64,000 nt of DNA from Paludibacterium paludis. GTDB lineage: Bacteria > Pseudomonadota > Gammaproteobacteria > Burkholderiales > Chromobacteriaceae. Both the position numbers and the translations under genes were made by a program. How positions within the stretch are numbered: the first letter of the stretch is position 1; each line of letters begins with the position of its first letter. The notes beneath the pieces are model-generated. The model had not been told where the DNA came from, made no database searches, and worked only from the letters and a program-made list of their open reading frames with translations. The stretch spans positions 1,426,001 to 1,490,000 of the forward strand of contig NZ_CP069161.1 of assembly GCF_018802605.1 (NCBI RefSeq), written 5' to 3'. Positions 8,287 through 18,485 of the stretch are shown piece after piece.

Positions 8287-9251
8287 GAGCCGTTCTGCTT
8301 GCAGCCGGTCTTGCCGCCACGGGACTGGCCCACTCCGCCTTCGCCAGCGACGAAGACTGGCAACTCCTGAAAAAAGCCGAGCTGGCTGGCGGCAGCCAGC
8401 CGCTTTCCGCCACCTACCTGCACCAGATGAACGGGATGCTGGAGACGTTCCGGCTGTTCCGTTCCGGCAGCCCTGACGCCATCGTCGAGCGGCGCATCTC
8501 CCTTGACGGGGTGCCGCGCGAGGTGATTCGCCAGGGCGACGTGCTCACCTGCTACGCCCAGGACCGCAAGGCGCTCAACGCGGCGAAGGTCAGCGCGATG
8601 CGTCTGTTCCCCGACGTGCTGTCCGAGCATCTGGATACGGTGTCCCAATCGTATGCCGTCAAACGCCTGGGCCGGGACCGCGTCGCCCAGCGCGATTGCA
8701 ATCTTCTGGAGCTGAGGCCGCGCGACCGCCAGCGATTCACCGTAAGGCTCTGTCTCGATACCGCCACCGCCTTGCCGCTACGAATGGTGACGCTGTCGCC
8801 CGGCAACGACACCGTCGAGCAATACACCTTCACCGAACTCGACCTGACTCCTCCGCGCGATCGCCAGCAGTTCAAGCCCCAGTACAAGGTGTCGGCGCGC
8901 ATCAAGGGGGCGGGACAGGCGGCGGCCAGCGCGCCCGCCGCGCGCGAAGCGGCCATGGTCGACGTTCAGGGGCTGCCGCCCGGATTCCGCATGCTGCGGG
9001 CCGTGCAGCGCAGCTTGCCGGGCAGCGACAGGGCCGTGCGCCATCTGGTGTTTTCCGATGGGCTGGCGATGCTGTCGCTGTTCATCGAACCGGTGCAGGG
9101 CGAAGCGAAGCCGGACAGGGCGATCAACCTGCACGGTGCGATCAGCATGGTGGCGGTGTCCTCCGGCGGACAGCAGATCACTCTGGTCGGGGATCTGCCC
9201 GAATCCGCGCTGGCGGCGATGGCGAAAAACATCCGGGTCCAGTCCCGTTAG
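8283..9251 (+). CDS. rseB: Sigma-E regulatory protein RseB (MucB-like)
   Basis: 322 residues with a signal peptide (about 1-22, ending in AFA) and the MucB/RseB two-domain periplasmic fold. Family segments include LAGGSQPLSATYLHQMNGML near residues 35-54 and the C-terminal domain around VQGLPPGFRMLRAVQRSLPG. It binds the periplasmic tail of RseA and protects it from cleavage while sensing mislocalised lipoproteins or LPS. The start is TTG at 8283, overlapping the rseA stop (TTGA); GGAG seven to ten bases upstream supports this unusual start, and no ATG is available near it. Confidence 0.9.
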   Translation: MRAVLLAAGLAATGLAHSAFASDEDWQLLKKAELAGGSQPLSATYLHQMNGMLETFRLFRSGSPDAIVERRISLDGVPREVIRQGDVLTCYAQDRKALNAAKVSAMRLFPDVLSEHLDTVSQSYAVKRLGRDRVAQRDCNLLELRPRDRQRFTVRLCLDTATALPLRMVTLSPGNDTVEQYTFTELDLTPPRDRQQFKPQYKVSARIKGAGQAAASAPAAREAAMVDVQGLPPGFRMLRAVQRSLPGSDRAVRHLVFSDGLAMLSLFIEPVQGEAKPDRAINLHGAISMVAVSSGGQQITLVGDLPESALAAMAKNIRVQSR

Positions 9252-9323
9252 CGACTCGCCAGCGCGCTGCGATTCTTATACCATTGTCAAATCAAGCTCG
9301 AAACAGTACGTAAGGTGAAGAAC

Positions 9324-10748
9324 ATGTCGTTCAAAAAAATGCTTTTCACGATTGCGCTGGGCGTTTTTCTGGCGGCGCAGCCAGCCATGGCCGCCATCCC
9401 CGGCAACCTGCCCGACTTTACCGGTATCGTTTCCGAAGAGGGGCGGGCGGTCGTGCACATCAGCACGACCCAAACGATCCGCGAGGCGGTCGGCGGCGTG
9501 CCCGAACAGTTGCAGGGCGACCCTTTCTTCGAGTTCTTCAAGCGTTTCGCTCCGCCGCAACTGCGTGAGCGCAAGGTCGGCTCGCTCGGATCGGGATTCA
9601 TCATTTCGCCGGATGGCTATGTGCTCACCAATGCCCATGTCGTGGCGCGCGCCGACCAGATCACCGTGTCGCTGACCGACAAGCGCGAGTTCAAGGCCCG
9701 GCTCGTCGGCTCCGATGCGAGAACCGACATCGCCCTGCTGAAAATCCAGGCGGACCGCCTGCCGGTGGTGAGGCTCGGCCGCTCGGCCGACCTGAAGGTC
9801 GGCGAATGGGTGCTGGCGATCGGCTCTCCGTTCGGCTTTGACAATACCGTCACATCGGGGATCGTGTCGGCGCTGAACCGGCTCCTGCCGGACGAGACCT
9901 ATACCCCGTTCATCCAGACCGACGCCGCCGTCAATCCCGGCAATTCCGGAGGTCCGCTGTTCAACCTCAAAGGCGAGGTGGTCGGCATCAATTCGCAGAT
10001 CTTCAGCCAGTCCGGCGGATTCATGGGTATTTCCTTCGCGATTCCGATCGATACCGCGATGGAGATCACGGCGCAACTGAAGGCCAAGGGCAAGGTCAGC
10101 CGCAGCATGATCGGCGTGATGATCCAGGACATGAGCCGCGAACTGGCCGCGTCGTTCGGCCTGTCGTCCCCGGCGGGCGCGCTGATCAGCCAGGTGGGGC
10201 AGGGCGGACCGGCGATGAAAGCCGGCTTGCGCTCCGGCGACGTGGTGCTGAAGGTCAATGCGACGCCGGTCAACACTGGCGCCGATCTGCAGCGCGCCGT
10301 GACGGCGCTGCCGCCGGGCAGCCGGCTGACGGTGGAGCTGTGGCGCGACAATGCGCGCAAGACCCTGACCCTGGTGACCGAGGAACTGAAGGAAGAGGAT
10401 CCTCGGCTGGCCGCCCGCGAGTACCGCGGCCGTCAGGATCCCGGCGCGCGTGAAGATCCCGCCGCCAATCGGCTTGGCCTCGTGGTCGGAGAGCTGTCTC
10501 CGCAGCAGTTGTCGCGTCTGGGTATCCGCTACGGTCTCGTGGTGCGCGGGGTGCGCGGCCTCGCCGCCAAGGCGGGCCTGACAGCCGGCGACGTGATTAT
10601 CGGCGTGGGGGCGCGCGACCTGACTTCGCTCAAGGACTGGGACGCGGCGGTCAGCCATGCCCAGAAAGCCGGCGCGCTGGCGCTCAAGGTCCAGCGCCAG
10701 GGCCAGACCCTGTTCCTCGCGCTGCCGATGACCGAGAAAGAAGAATGA
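9324..10748 (+). CDS. mucD: Periplasmic serine endoprotease Do (MucD/DegP-like)
   Basis: 474 residues with a signal peptide ending AMA (~residue 23). The trypsin-like domain has its catalytic triad at His105 (TNAHVV), Asp135 (RTDIALLK) and Ser208 (GNSGGP), followed by two PDZ domains (~residues 240-350 and 380-465). It degrades or refolds damaged periplasmic proteins and is a typical last member of the rpoE-mucABD stress operon. ATG 9324 is chosen over an in-frame GTG at 9315 because AAGGTGAA at 9312-9319 is its ribosome-binding site and overlaps that GTG. A second Do-type protease is encoded at 27493-28971. The next gene overlaps by four bases. Confidence 0.93.
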   Translation: MSFKKMLFTIALGVFLAAQPAMAAIPGNLPDFTGIVSEEGRAVVHISTTQTIREAVGGVPEQLQGDPFFEFFKRFAPPQLRERKVGSLGSGFIISPDGYVLTNAHVVARADQITVSLTDKREFKARLVGSDARTDIALLKIQADRLPVVRLGRSADLKVGEWVLAIGSPFGFDNTVTSGIVSALNRLLPDETYTPFIQTDAAVNPGNSGGPLFNLKGEVVGINSQIFSQSGGFMGISFAIPIDTAMEITAQLKAKGKVSRSMIGVMIQDMSRELAASFGLSSPAGALISQVGQGGPAMKAGLRSGDVVLKVNATPVNTGADLQRAVTALPPGSRLTVELWRDNARKTLTLVTEELKEEDPRLAAREYRGRQDPGAREDPAANRLGLVVGELSPQQLSRLGIRYGLVVRGVRGLAAKAGLTAGDVIIGVGARDLTSLKDWDAAVSHAQKAGALALKVQRQGQTLFLALPMTEKEE

Positions 10749-10984
10749 AGCTGACGCTGTATTTTCGTGAATACTGCAGCCTGTGCCATGCGATGCTGGC
10801 CGAGCTGGCTCCCTGGAAGGCCCGCTACGGCTTCGAGCTCGACGTGATCGACGTCGATGCGGATCCGGCTCTGGAGGCGCGCTTCAACGAGCTCGTGCCG
10901 GTATTGATGGAAGGTGAGACAGAAATCTGTCATTACCATCTGGATGCGCAGCGCCTGGCTGCACATCTTGGCGAAATCAGCTAA
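10745..10984 (+). CDS. Glutaredoxin-like (DUF836) small thiol protein
   Basis: 79 residues with a thioredoxin-fold beginning [20 protein letters not shown]; the CxxC redox motif is C15-S-L-C18-like, near the N-terminus. The next strand, [14 protein letters not shown], and the VPVLMEG cis-proline loop complete the glutaredoxin-like pattern. The family (DUF836) is small, cytosolic and of uncertain function. ATGA overlap with mucD indicates that the two are translated together, yet it sits between the stress operon and lepA, an arrangement seen in several betaproteobacteria. Role in thiol repair is inferred. Confidence 0.82.
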   Translation: MKLTLYFREYCSLCHAMLAELAPWKARYGFELDVIDVDADPALEARFNELVPVLMEGETEICHYHLDAQRLAAHLGEIS

Positions 10985-11009
10985 AATCCGCGGCAGTGTG
11001 AGTGGCTTG

Positions 11010-11040
11010 AGGGCACGCGTGCGTGCCCTTCTCTATTTTT
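11010..11040 (+). terminator. Terminator or attenuator immediately before lepA
   Basis: AGGGCACG-CGTG-CGTGCCCT (11010-11029) is a perfect 8-bp stem with a four-base loop, followed by TCTCTATTTTT. It ends only 11 bases before the lepA ATG, so it both closes the mucD transcript and occupies the lepA leader. Confidence 0.7.
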
Positions 11041-11051
11041 GCTGGATACCG

Positions 11052-12845
11052 ATGAAAAACATTCGAAATTTCTCGATTATCGCCCATATTGACCATGGCA
11101 AATCGACCCTGGCCGATCGCTTTATCCAGTTTTGCGGCGGCCTCGACGCGCGGGAAATGAGCGAGCAGGTGCTCGACTCGATGGATATCGAGAAGGAGCG
11201 CGGCATTACCATCAAGGCGCAAACCGCCGCGCTCAGTTACAAGGCCCGCGATGGCCAGATCTACAATCTCAACCTGATCGATACCCCGGGGCACGTCGAT
11301 TTCTCCTATGAAGTCAGCCGTTCCCTGTCCGCCTGCGAAGGCGCGTTGCTGGTGGTCGATGCCTCGCAGGGCGTCGAAGCCCAGACGGTGGCCAACTGCT
11401 ACACCGCCATCGAACTCGGTGTCGAAGTGGTGCCCGTGCTCAACAAGATCGACCTGCCCGCCGCCGAACCCGAGCGTGTCTGTCAGGAGATCGAGGACAT
11501 CATCGGCATCGAGGCGGTCGACGCGGTGCGGGCCTCGGCCAAATCCGGCATCGGCATCGAGGACATTCTGGAGACCGTGGTCGCCAAGATTCCGGCTCCG
11601 ACCGGTGACGCGGAGGCGCCGCTCAAGGCGCTGATCGTCGACTCCTGGTTCGACAACTATGTCGGCGTGGTGATGCTGGTGCGCATGGTCGACGGCAGCC
11701 TCAAGCCCAAGGACAAGATCCGCTTCATGGCGACCGGTGCCGAGCATCTTTGCGAACAGGTCGGCGTGTTCACGCCCAAGTCCGTGCAGCGCAAGGAACT
11801 GAACGCGGGCGAAGTGGGCTTCGTGATCGCCGGCATCAAGGAGCTGAGTTCGGCCAAAGTGGGCGATACCATCACCCTGGCCGCGCGTCCGGCCCAGTCG
11901 CCGCTGCCCGGCTTCAAGGAAGTGCAATCCCAGGTGTTCGCCGGGCTTTATCCGGTGGAAAGCCACGATTACGAGTCGCTGCGCGACGCCCTGGAAAAGC
12001 TGCAGCTGAACGACGCGGCGCTGCGCTTCGAGCCGGAAGTCTCCCAGGCGCTGGGATTCGGTTTCCGTTGCGGCTTCCTGGGGCTTTTGCACCTGGAGAT
12101 TGTCCAGGAGCGCCTCGAGCGCGAATTCGACATGGACCTCATCACCACGGCGCCGACCGTGATCTACGAGGTTCTGCTCAAGGACGGCACGATGATCGAG
12201 GTGGAGAATCCCTCGCGTCTGCCCGATCTTGGCAAGATCGCGGAAATCCGCGAACCGATCATCACGGCGACCATTCTCGTGCCGCAGGATTATGTCGGCT
12301 CGGTGATGACCTTGTGCAACCAGAAGCGCGGCGTGCAGCGCAATATGCAGTACATGGGACGCCAGGTGATGCTGACCTATGATCTGCCGATGAACGAAGT
12401 GGTGATGGATTTCTTTGACAAGCTCAAGTCCACCAGCCGCGGTTACGCGTCGTTGGACTACGAGTTCAAGGAGTTCCAGACGTCGGACCTGGTCAAGCTC
12501 GATATTCTCGTCAACAGCGAGAAGGTCGATGCCCTGTCGCTGATCGTTCATCGCGCCACCTCGGTGTACCGCGGCCGCGAACTCGCCTCCAAGATGCGCG
12601 AATTGATTCCGCGCCAGATGTTCGACATCGCTGTTCAGGCGGCGATCGGCAGCCAGATCATTGCCCGCGAAACCATCAAGGCGCTGCGCAAGAACGTGCT
12701 GGCGAAGTGTTATGGTGGCGACATTACGCGGAAGAAAAAGCTGCTCGAAAAGCAGAAGGCCGGCAAGCGCCGCATGAAACAGGTCGGCAACGTTGAAATT
12801 CCGCAGGAGGCCTTCCTCGCCATCCTGCAAGTGGGGGACAAATAA
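11052..12845 (+). CDS. lepA: Elongation factor 4 LepA
   Basis: 597 residues, close to the 599 of E. coli. This ribosome-associated GTPase back-translocates or remodels ribosomes and assists 30S assembly. G1 is AHIDHGKST near residues 11-19, G3 is DTPGHVDF, G4 NKIDLP, and the LepA-specific C-terminal domain with [13 protein letters not shown] and the basic tail [20 protein letters not shown] is present. The ATG at 11052 gives the canonical N-terminus [16 protein letters not shown]; the Shine-Dalgarno is weak (GGAT) and a terminator-like hairpin abuts it. lepB follows with no gap. Confidence 0.97.
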   Translation: MKNIRNFSIIAHIDHGKSTLADRFIQFCGGLDAREMSEQVLDSMDIEKERGITIKAQTAALSYKARDGQIYNLNLIDTPGHVDFSYEVSRSLSACEGALLVVDASQGVEAQTVANCYTAIELGVEVVPVLNKIDLPAAEPERVCQEIEDIIGIEAVDAVRASAKSGIGIEDILETVVAKIPAPTGDAEAPLKALIVDSWFDNYVGVVMLVRMVDGSLKPKDKIRFMATGAEHLCEQVGVFTPKSVQRKELNAGEVGFVIAGIKELSSAKVGDTITLAARPAQSPLPGFKEVQSQVFAGLYPVESHDYESLRDALEKLQLNDAALRFEPEVSQALGFGFRCGFLGLLHLEIVQERLEREFDMDLITTAPTVIYEVLLKDGTMIEVENPSRLPDLGKIAEIREPIITATILVPQDYVGSVMTLCNQKRGVQRNMQYMGRQVMLTYDLPMNEVVMDFFDKLKSTSRGYASLDYEFKEFQTSDLVKLDILVNSEKVDALSLIVHRATSVYRGRELASKMRELIPRQMFDIAVQAAIGSQIIARETIKALRKNVLAKCYGGDITRKKKLLEKQKAGKRRMKQVGNVEIPQEAFLAILQVGDK

Positions 12846-13814
12846 GTGTTCGAAAACATGTTCTGGGTGTTTGTCGCACTGATCGTCATCGGTGTCGTGC
12901 TGATGCTGGTGTCGGGTAAAAAGGCTCCGGGAGCCAAGGAACATCCCGCCGCCATGCAGTGGGGGTCGCTCGCGGTGCTCGTCGGGGTGTTCGGCGCCCT
13001 GACCGATTACTGGAGCATCACCGCCGTCATGCTGCTTCTTGTTGTGGTGTGCGGTATCGCGACGGCCTGGGACAAGTGGGTGGCCGAGCCGCGCCGCAAG
13101 GCCGAGGGCGCCGAGCCGGGCTTTTTCGCGGAAAACGCCCGGGGTTTTTTTCCGGTGCTGCTCGCGGTTTTTCTGCTGCGCTCCTTCGTGGCCGAGCCGT
13201 TCGTCATTCCTTCCAGTTCGATGCGACCGGGGCTCGTGGTCGGGGATTTCATCCTGGTCAACAAGTTCACCTACGGCATTCGCGTGCCGGTGCTCAATAA
13301 CGTGCTGATGCCGGTCAACAAGGTCGAGCATGGCGACGTGATGGTGTTCAATTTTCCGGTCGATCCGAAAAAGAATTTCATCAAGCGCGTGATCGGTCTG
13401 CCGGGCGATGTCATCGAATACCGCGACAAACACCTGTCGGTCAACGGCAAACGCGTCGCCGATACCCCGGATGGCAGCTACGAGTACCGCGAACCTGCCG
13501 GCTCCTTGCACGCCGACCGCCTGGTCGAAACTTACAACGGCAAGAGCTATGCCATCCTCAATATGGCCGACAAGGCGCCGGTCCTGTTGTACGGCGTGAG
13601 GGATTTTCCCGCGCGCGACCAGTGTCAATACGACGAAAACGGCTTCATCTGCAAGGTTCCCGAAGGCAAGTATTTCATGATGGGGGACAACCGCGACAAC
13701 AGTGATGACAGCCGCTACTGGGGATTCGTCGACGACAGCCTGGTGGTGGGCAAGGCTTTCATGATCTGGATGAACGTCAGCGAGCCTTCCCGTATCGGAA
13801 CCCTGGTCCGCTAA
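12846..13814 (+). CDS. lepB: Signal peptidase I LepB
   Basis: 322 residues. It removes signal peptides from secreted proteins at the periplasmic face of the inner membrane. Two N-terminal membrane segments lie at ~5-23 and ~41-75, a further hydrophobic stretch is at ~101-121, the catalytic Ser125 is in IPSSSMRPG, and the general base Lys180 is in IKRVIGLPGD. Box E (FMMGDNRDNSDDSRYWGFV) is near residue 280. The GTG at 12846 is chosen because GGGGGA lies 8 bases upstream; an ATG at 12858 is possible. It directly follows lepA. Confidence 0.95.
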   Translation: MFENMFWVFVALIVIGVVLMLVSGKKAPGAKEHPAAMQWGSLAVLVGVFGALTDYWSITAVMLLLVVVCGIATAWDKWVAEPRRKAEGAEPGFFAENARGFFPVLLAVFLLRSFVAEPFVIPSSSMRPGLVVGDFILVNKFTYGIRVPVLNNVLMPVNKVEHGDVMVFNFPVDPKKNFIKRVIGLPGDVIEYRDKHLSVNGKRVADTPDGSYEYREPAGSLHADRLVETYNGKSYAILNMADKAPVLLYGVRDFPARDQCQYDENGFICKVPEGKYFMMGDNRDNSDDSRYWGFVDDSLVVGKAFMIWMNVSEPSRIGTLVR

Positions 13815-13842
13815 CGCCTTTTGGCGCAGTGTGACATGACAG

Positions 13843-13886
13843 CCTGATGTTCCGTGTCGTGGCGGAGCATCAGGCGCAACTTTTTT
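13843..13886 (+). promoter_or_regulatory. Stem-loop plus T-run in the rnc leader
   Basis: CCTGATGTTCCG (13843-13854) pairs with CGGAGCATCAGG (13863-13874) over 12 bp with one G-U pair; six Ts follow at 13881-13886, nine bases before the rnc GTG. It may be a weak terminator after lepB or an RNase III processing site comparable in position to the E. coli rnc leader. The alternative roles cannot be separated from sequence. Confidence 0.55.
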
Positions 13887-13895
13887 GGCAAAACC

Positions 13896-14606
13896 GTGAC
13901 ACAGACTGACAATCGCTTCCGTCGCCTGCTGGCCGCGCTCGACCATGAGTTCGCGCGGCCGGAACTTTTGCGTCAGGCGCTGACGCACCGCAGCTTCGGT
14001 ACACCGAACAACGAACGCTTCGAATTCATCGGCGACAGCATCCTCAACTACACGGTGGCGCGCATGCTGTTCGACCGCTTCCCCGCTCTGACCGAGGGGG
14101 AACTGTCGCGGTTGCGCGCCAACCTCGTCAATCAGGGGACGCTCGCCGAAATCGCCCACGAGCTGGCGATCGGTGATTTCCTGTTCCTCGGCGAGGGCGA
14201 GCTCAAAAGCGGGGGCTTCAACCGTCCATCGATTCTGGCCGATGCGGTGGAGGCCACGTTCGCGGCGATCAGCTTCGACGCGGATTTTCTGGAAGCTGAG
14301 CGGGTGGTGCGCCGTCTGTATGCAAGCCGGGTCGAATCCATCGATCCGAAAAGCCACGCCAAGGACGCCAAGACCCGGCTCCAGGAAGCCCTGCAGGCCA
14401 GAAAACTGCCGCTGCCGCGCTACCGTATTCTGTCGCAGAACGGCGAGGCGCATGAGCAATGGTTCGTGGTCGCCTGCGACCTTGGCGATATCATGATCGA
14501 AACCCACGGCGAGGGCGGCAGCCGCCGCGCCGCCGAGCAACAGGCGGCCGAGAAAGCGCTGGCCGAGCTGGAGCAGAAGGCCCTTCCGGGGCGGAAGAAA
14601 AAATGA
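13896..14606 (+). CDS. rnc: Ribonuclease III
   Basis: 236 residues. It cleaves double-stranded RNA, including rRNA precursors. The signature ERFEFIGDS (residues 40-48) carries the catalytic Asp47, and Glu119 in [10 protein letters not shown] is the second metal ligand; the double-stranded RNA-binding domain occupies ~155-225 ([19 protein letters not shown], then [18 protein letters not shown]). The start is GTG at 13896 giving VTQTDNRF; no clear Shine-Dalgarno is visible and a hairpin with a T-run lies just upstream, which suggests controlled expression. The stop overlaps the era start. Confidence 0.95.
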   Translation: MTQTDNRFRRLLAALDHEFARPELLRQALTHRSFGTPNNERFEFIGDSILNYTVARMLFDRFPALTEGELSRLRANLVNQGTLAEIAHELAIGDFLFLGEGELKSGGFNRPSILADAVEATFAAISFDADFLEAERVVRRLYASRVESIDPKSHAKDAKTRLQEALQARKLPLPRYRILSQNGEAHEQWFVVACDLGDIMIETHGEGGSRRAAEQQAAEKALAELEQKALPGRKKK

Positions 14607-15499
14607 ACGATACCCACGATTTTCACTGCGGCTTCGTCGCCATCGTCGGACGTCCGAATGTCGGTAAATCGACGCTGATGAATCACCTGATCGGGCAGAA
14701 GGTCAGCATCACCTCGAAAAAAGCCCAGACCACGCGGCATCGCGTCAATGGCATCCATACCGAGGCGGATGCGCAGTTCGTTTTCGTGGATACGCCGGGT
14801 TTTCAGACCTTCCACCGCAACGCGCTCAACGATGTGCTGAACAAGAGCGTGAAGGACACGCTCTCCAATGTCGATTGCGTGCTGTTCGTCATCGAGGCGA
14901 TGCGCTGGACCGGCGCCGACCGCGAACTGTTGCCGCTGTTGCCGCGCAACACGCCGGTGCTGCTGGTGATCAACAAACTCGACAAGGCGAAAGACCGCGC
15001 TGCGCTGTCGGCGTTCATCGCCGAAGTCGAAGCGGAGTTCGCCTTCGCCGGCGCCGAGGTGGTCAGCGCCAAGCATGGCCAGCGCCTCGTCGAATTGCTG
15101 GACCGTGTCCGGCCCCATTTGCCCGAATCGCCGCCGCTCTATCCCGAAGACATGGTGACCGACAAGAGCGAACGCTTCCTCGCCGCCGAGATCGTCCGGG
15201 AAAAACTGTTCCGCTACCTCGGGGAAGAGCTGCCCTATTCGATGAACGTCGAGGTCGAGCTCTTCGAGACGGAAGAGAGCGGCATGCGGCGCATCCATGT
15301 CGCGATCCTAGTCGACAAGGAAGGGCAGAAGAGCATCGTCATCGGCAAGGGCGGCGAAAAACTCAAAAAAATCTCCACCGAGGCGCGCCTCGATATGGAA
15401 ACCCTGTTCGACGGCAAGGTGTTCCTGCAGACCTGGGTCAAGGTCAAGAGCGGCTGGGCGGACGATGTGCGCTTCCTCAAGCAGTTCGGGCTTGACTGA
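14603..15499 (+). CDS. era: GTPase Era
   Basis: 298 residues. This essential GTPase binds 16S rRNA near its 3' end and couples 30S maturation to growth. G1 GRPNVGKST (~residues 16-24), G3 DTPGFQ, G4 NKLDKAKD and the C-terminal KH domain with [14 protein letters not shown] are all present. It starts at ATG 14603, overlapping the rnc stop (ATGA), as in the conserved rnc-era-recO operon. Confidence 0.97.
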   Translation: MNDTHDFHCGFVAIVGRPNVGKSTLMNHLIGQKVSITSKKAQTTRHRVNGIHTEADAQFVFVDTPGFQTFHRNALNDVLNKSVKDTLSNVDCVLFVIEAMRWTGADRELLPLLPRNTPVLLVINKLDKAKDRAALSAFIAEVEAEFAFAGAEVVSAKHGQRLVELLDRVRPHLPESPPLYPEDMVTDKSERFLAAEIVREKLFRYLGEELPYSMNVEVELFETEESGMRRIHVAILVDKEGQKSIVIGKGGEKLKKISTEARLDMETLFDGKVFLQTWVKVKSGWADDVRFLKQFGLD

Positions 15500-15520
15500 C
15501 GCCGGGGGCGCGGTTTCTCC

Positions 15521-16279
15521 ATGAGTAGTCACGCCAGCAGCGGCAAGATCGATCGTCAGCCCGGTTATATCCTGCACGCGCAGCCGTATCGCGAGACCAG
15601 CCTGCTTCTGGACGTGTTCACGCGCGATCACGGCCGGGTGGCGCTGGTGGCGCGCGGCGCGCGGCGCCCCCGCGCCGAGCTGCGCGGTCTTTTGCTGCCC
15701 TTGCAACCGCTGGAGCTGTCCTGGTTCGGCAAGAACGAAGTGCGCACGCTGCACTCGGCCGACTGGACCGGCGGAGTCCCACAACTGGCGGGGCTCGCGC
15801 TGATCAGCGGTTTTTACCTCAACGAGCTGGTGGTCCGCCTGACCGCCCGTGACGATCCCCATCCCGATTTGTGGCCGGTGTTCGACCGCGCGGTGCGCTC
15901 GCTCGCCGGATCGCGTCCGCTTGCGGAAACCTTGAGGGTTTTCGAGCTGGGTTTGATTTCGTCACTTGGCTATGCTCCGGAGCTCAGGCAGGATTGTCAC
16001 GGAGCGGCCGTGCGTGCGGACGCCGTCTATGTCTGCCGTTCGGGGCATGCCCCCGAGCCCGGGACAGACATGCCTCCTCCGCCGCAATCGGCCGAAATCG
16101 CCGGTGCCACTTTGCTGGCGATGGCCAATAATGATTTTTCCGATGAGCTGACGCGCCGTCAGGCGCGCGGCCTGATGCGTCTGATTCTGTCCGATCTGCT
16201 GGGCGGAGGGCGCCTGGCGACGCGCGATTTGCTGCAGGCGCTCAGCTTTTCCGGTGAACCCAACGATATAAAGGAATGA
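15521..16279 (+). CDS. recO: DNA repair protein RecO
   Basis: 252 residues. It loads RecA on SSB-coated gaps together with RecR in the RecF pathway. The N-terminal OB-fold is recognisable from [20 protein letters not shown] (residues ~15-34) and [16 protein letters not shown]; the C-terminal helical domain follows. Cysteines that make a zinc site in some RecO proteins are only partly present here. It follows era after 21 bases and overlaps pdxJ at its stop. Confidence 0.92.
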   Translation: MSSHASSGKIDRQPGYILHAQPYRETSLLLDVFTRDHGRVALVARGARRPRAELRGLLLPLQPLELSWFGKNEVRTLHSADWTGGVPQLAGLALISGFYLNELVVRLTARDDPHPDLWPVFDRAVRSLAGSRPLAETLRVFELGLISSLGYAPELRQDCHGAAVRADAVYVCRSGHAPEPGTDMPPPPQSAEIAGATLLAMANNDFSDELTRRQARGLMRLILSDLLGGGRLATRDLLQALSFSGEPNDIKE

Positions 16280-17019
16280 GCATGATTCTGCTGGGCGTGA
16301 ACATCGACCATGTGGCGACACTGCGCAACGCGCGCGGAACCCGTTATCCGAGTCCGATCGAAGCGGCGCTGGTGGCCGAAACGGCCGGCGCCGATCTGAT
16401 CACGCTGCACTTGCGCGAGGACCGTCGCCATATCCGCGATGCCGACGTCGCGGCCATGCGCGCCGTCATCAAGACCCGGATGAATCTGGAAATGGCGCTG
16501 ACCGACGAGATGCTGGCCCACGCGCTGTCGGTCAAGCCCGACGATGTCTGCCTTGTCCCGGAAAAGCGCGAAGAAATCACCACCGAGGGCGGGCTTGACG
16601 TGTTACGCTATTTCGATCGCGTGGAGGCCTTCACCCGACGCCTCAATGAGGCCGGTATCCGTGTCTCGCTGTTCATCGATCCGGACCGCGCCCAGATCGA
16701 AGCGGCGCACAAGGCCGGCGCGGGTGTCATCGAACTGCACACTGGCGCTTACGCCGATGCCAAAACCCATGACGAACAGGCTGCGGAGCTGGAGCGGGTG
16801 CGCGAGGCGGCGGTTTTCGGCGCGGAGTTGGGCCTCGTGGTCAATGCCGGTCACGGCCTGTCCTATCATAATGTCAAGCCGGTGGCCGCGATTGCGCAAA
16901 TCCGTGAACTGAACATCGGCCACGCGATCGTTGCCCAGGCGCTCTTCACCGGCTTTGCCGAGGCGGTGCGCCAGATGAAGGCCCTGATGATCGAGGCCCG
17001 TTCCGGCCGCGACGCATGA
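16276..17019 (+). CDS. pdxJ: Pyridoxine 5'-phosphate synthase PdxJ
   Basis: 247 residues. It condenses 1-deoxyxylulose 5-phosphate with 3-amino-1-hydroxyacetone phosphate to pyridoxine 5'-phosphate, the last ring-forming step of vitamin B6 synthesis. The family N-terminus [21 protein letters not shown] and the loop [14 protein letters not shown] are clear. Start ATG 16276 overlaps the recO stop; ATG 16282 is the alternative. Part of the continuous rnc to nagZ gene string. Confidence 0.96.
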   Translation: MSMILLGVNIDHVATLRNARGTRYPSPIEAALVAETAGADLITLHLREDRRHIRDADVAAMRAVIKTRMNLEMALTDEMLAHALSVKPDDVCLVPEKREEITTEGGLDVLRYFDRVEAFTRRLNEAGIRVSLFIDPDRAQIEAAHKAGAGVIELHTGAYADAKTHDEQAAELERVREAAVFGAELGLVVNAGHGLSYHNVKPVAAIAQIRELNIGHAIVAQALFTGFAEAVRQMKALMIEARSGRDA

Positions 17020-17402
17020 TCCTCGGCATCGGCAACGATCTGGTCGAGATCGCCCGGATGAACGCGCTCGTGACCCGCTGGGGGGAGAAGGCGGGACGCC
17101 GCCTGCTCGCTCCGGTCGAAGAGGCGGATTTTCGGGCTGCCGCCGATCCGGCGCGTTTTCTGGCCAAGCGTTTCGCCGTCAAGGAAGCCTTTGCCAAGGC
17201 GATGGGCACCGGTCTGCGCGATCCGGTGCTGTGCACCCGCATCGGTGTCGTGCACGACACCATGGGCAAGCCGCAGTTGTGGCTGTCCGCCGAGGTCGCG
17301 CGCTTTGCCGCCGAACGCGGCGTGCTGCGCCACCATGTTTCGATCAGCGACGAGCGCCTGTACGCGCTGGCATTCGTCGTTCTGGAAGGAAGCCCCTCAT
17401 GA
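17016..17402 (+). CDS. acpS: Holo-[acyl-carrier-protein] synthase AcpS
   Basis: 128 residues. It transfers the 4'-phosphopantetheine arm from CoA to apo-ACP. Family motifs are [13 protein letters not shown] at the N-terminus, with the Mg-binding Asp, and [19 protein letters not shown] at residues ~47-65. ATGA overlaps link it to pdxJ and to nagZ. Confidence 0.96.
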   Translation: MILGIGNDLVEIARMNALVTRWGEKAGRRLLAPVEEADFRAAADPARFLAKRFAVKEAFAKAMGTGLRDPVLCTRIGVVHDTMGKPQLWLSAEVARFAAERGVLRHHVSISDERLYALAFVVLEGSPS

Positions 17403-18484
17403 CCGATACCCTGTCCCTGCCGCGCGGCCCCGTGATGGTCGATGTGGCCGGCCTCGTCCTGACCGAGGAAGAGCGCCGCCGTTTATCCCATCCGCTGGTG
17501 GGCGGCGTGATCCTGTTCCGCCGCAATTTCGCCTCTGTCGCACAACTGGAGGCGCTGACCCGCGAGATTCATGCGATCCGCTCGCCGGCGCTGCTGATCG
17601 CCGCCGATCACGAAGGCGGACGTGTGCAGCGTTTTCTTGACGGATTCACCCGCTTGCCGCCGATGGCGCAGTTGGGCCGGATGTGGCACAGCGATCGCGA
17701 AGCGGCGATCGCCGAAGCGAAGAACACCGGCTACGTACTGGCCGCCGAGCTGCGCGCGGCCGGCGTTGACCTGTCGTTCACCCCTGTGCTGGATCTGGAT
17801 CACGGCCGTTGCGCGGTGATCGGCAACCGCGCTTTCGATGCCGACCCCGCCGTGGTGGCCGAGCTTGCCTCGGCCCTGCTCGAAGGGCTGGCCGAAGGCG
17901 GCATGGGCAGCTGCGGCAAGCATTTTCCCGGACATGGCTGGGTCGAGGGGGATTCGCACCATGTCATCCCGAGCGACGAACGCGCGTTCGATGATCTGAT
18001 GGCGCAGGACATCGTGCCATTCTCGAAGCTCGTCGCGGCGGGCCTGACCTCCGTCATGCCGGCGCACGTCGTTTATCCTTCCGTCGATCCGCTGCCGGCG
18101 GGGTTTTCCGCATTCTGGCTCAAGACCGTGTTGCGCGGACGCCTGGGATTCGACGGAGTGATTTTCTCCGATGACCTGTGCATGGAGGGCGCCGCGGGCG
18201 CCGGCGATATCGTCGATCGCGCCCGTGCGGCATTCTCCGCCGGCTGCGACATGGTGCTGGTGTGCAATCGTCCGGATCTGGCCGACCAGTTGCTCGCGCG
18301 GCTCGACGCCGATATCGCCCCGGAACTTGCCGGCCGCCTTGAGCGGATGGCGGGCAAGGATACGGCCGAAGTCTGGCGGGCGCGCATCCGGGATGCCGCC
18401 TTCGACGCCGCCCGCGAACGGGTTCGGCGCCTTGGCATGCCGGACGGGGCGCTTGCCGGTCCGGCGGTCGGCGAGGCTGTCTGA
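17399..18484 (+). CDS. nagZ: Beta-N-acetylhexosaminidase NagZ
   Basis: 361 residues, glycoside hydrolase family 3, cytosolic. It removes N-acetylglucosamine from 1,6-anhydro-muropeptides during cell-wall recycling. Signature loop KHFPGHG at residues 174-180 supplies the acid/base His, SDDL at 257-260 holds the nucleophilic Asp, and [13 protein letters not shown] matches the conserved substrate loop. The ATG at 17399 overlaps the acpS stop; an in-frame open stretch upstream runs within acpS and is not used. A convergent gene begins its stop two bases later. Confidence 0.94.
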   Translation: MTDTLSLPRGPVMVDVAGLVLTEEERRRLSHPLVGGVILFRRNFASVAQLEALTREIHAIRSPALLIAADHEGGRVQRFLDGFTRLPPMAQLGRMWHSDREAAIAEAKNTGYVLAAELRAAGVDLSFTPVLDLDHGRCAVIGNRAFDADPAVVAELASALLEGLAEGGMGSCGKHFPGHGWVEGDSHHVIPSDERAFDDLMAQDIVPFSKLVAAGLTSVMPAHVVYPSVDPLPAGFSAFWLKTVLRGRLGFDGVIFSDDLCMEGAAGAGDIVDRARAAFSAGCDMVLVCNRPDLADQLLARLDADIAPELAGRLERMAGKDTAEVWRARIRDAAFDAARERVRRLGMPDGALAGPAVGEAV

Positions 18485-18485
18485 G

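Noticed and set aside
9284..9312. TTGTCA-N17-TACGTA as a separate mucD promoter.
   Set aside because: The -10 would overlap the ribosome-binding site and leave almost no leader.
7993..10658. Search for a third regulatory gene such as rseC in the rpoE operon.
   Set aside because: All coding space after rseB is taken by mucD and the small thiol protein; rseC is not in the window.
10977..14540. A very long open frame of 1187 codons on the minus strand.
   Set aside because: It lies wholly antisense to lepA, lepB and rnc, which are certain genes. High GC at third positions depletes stops on the opposite strand, and the protein is low-complexity His/Arg/Gln-rich.
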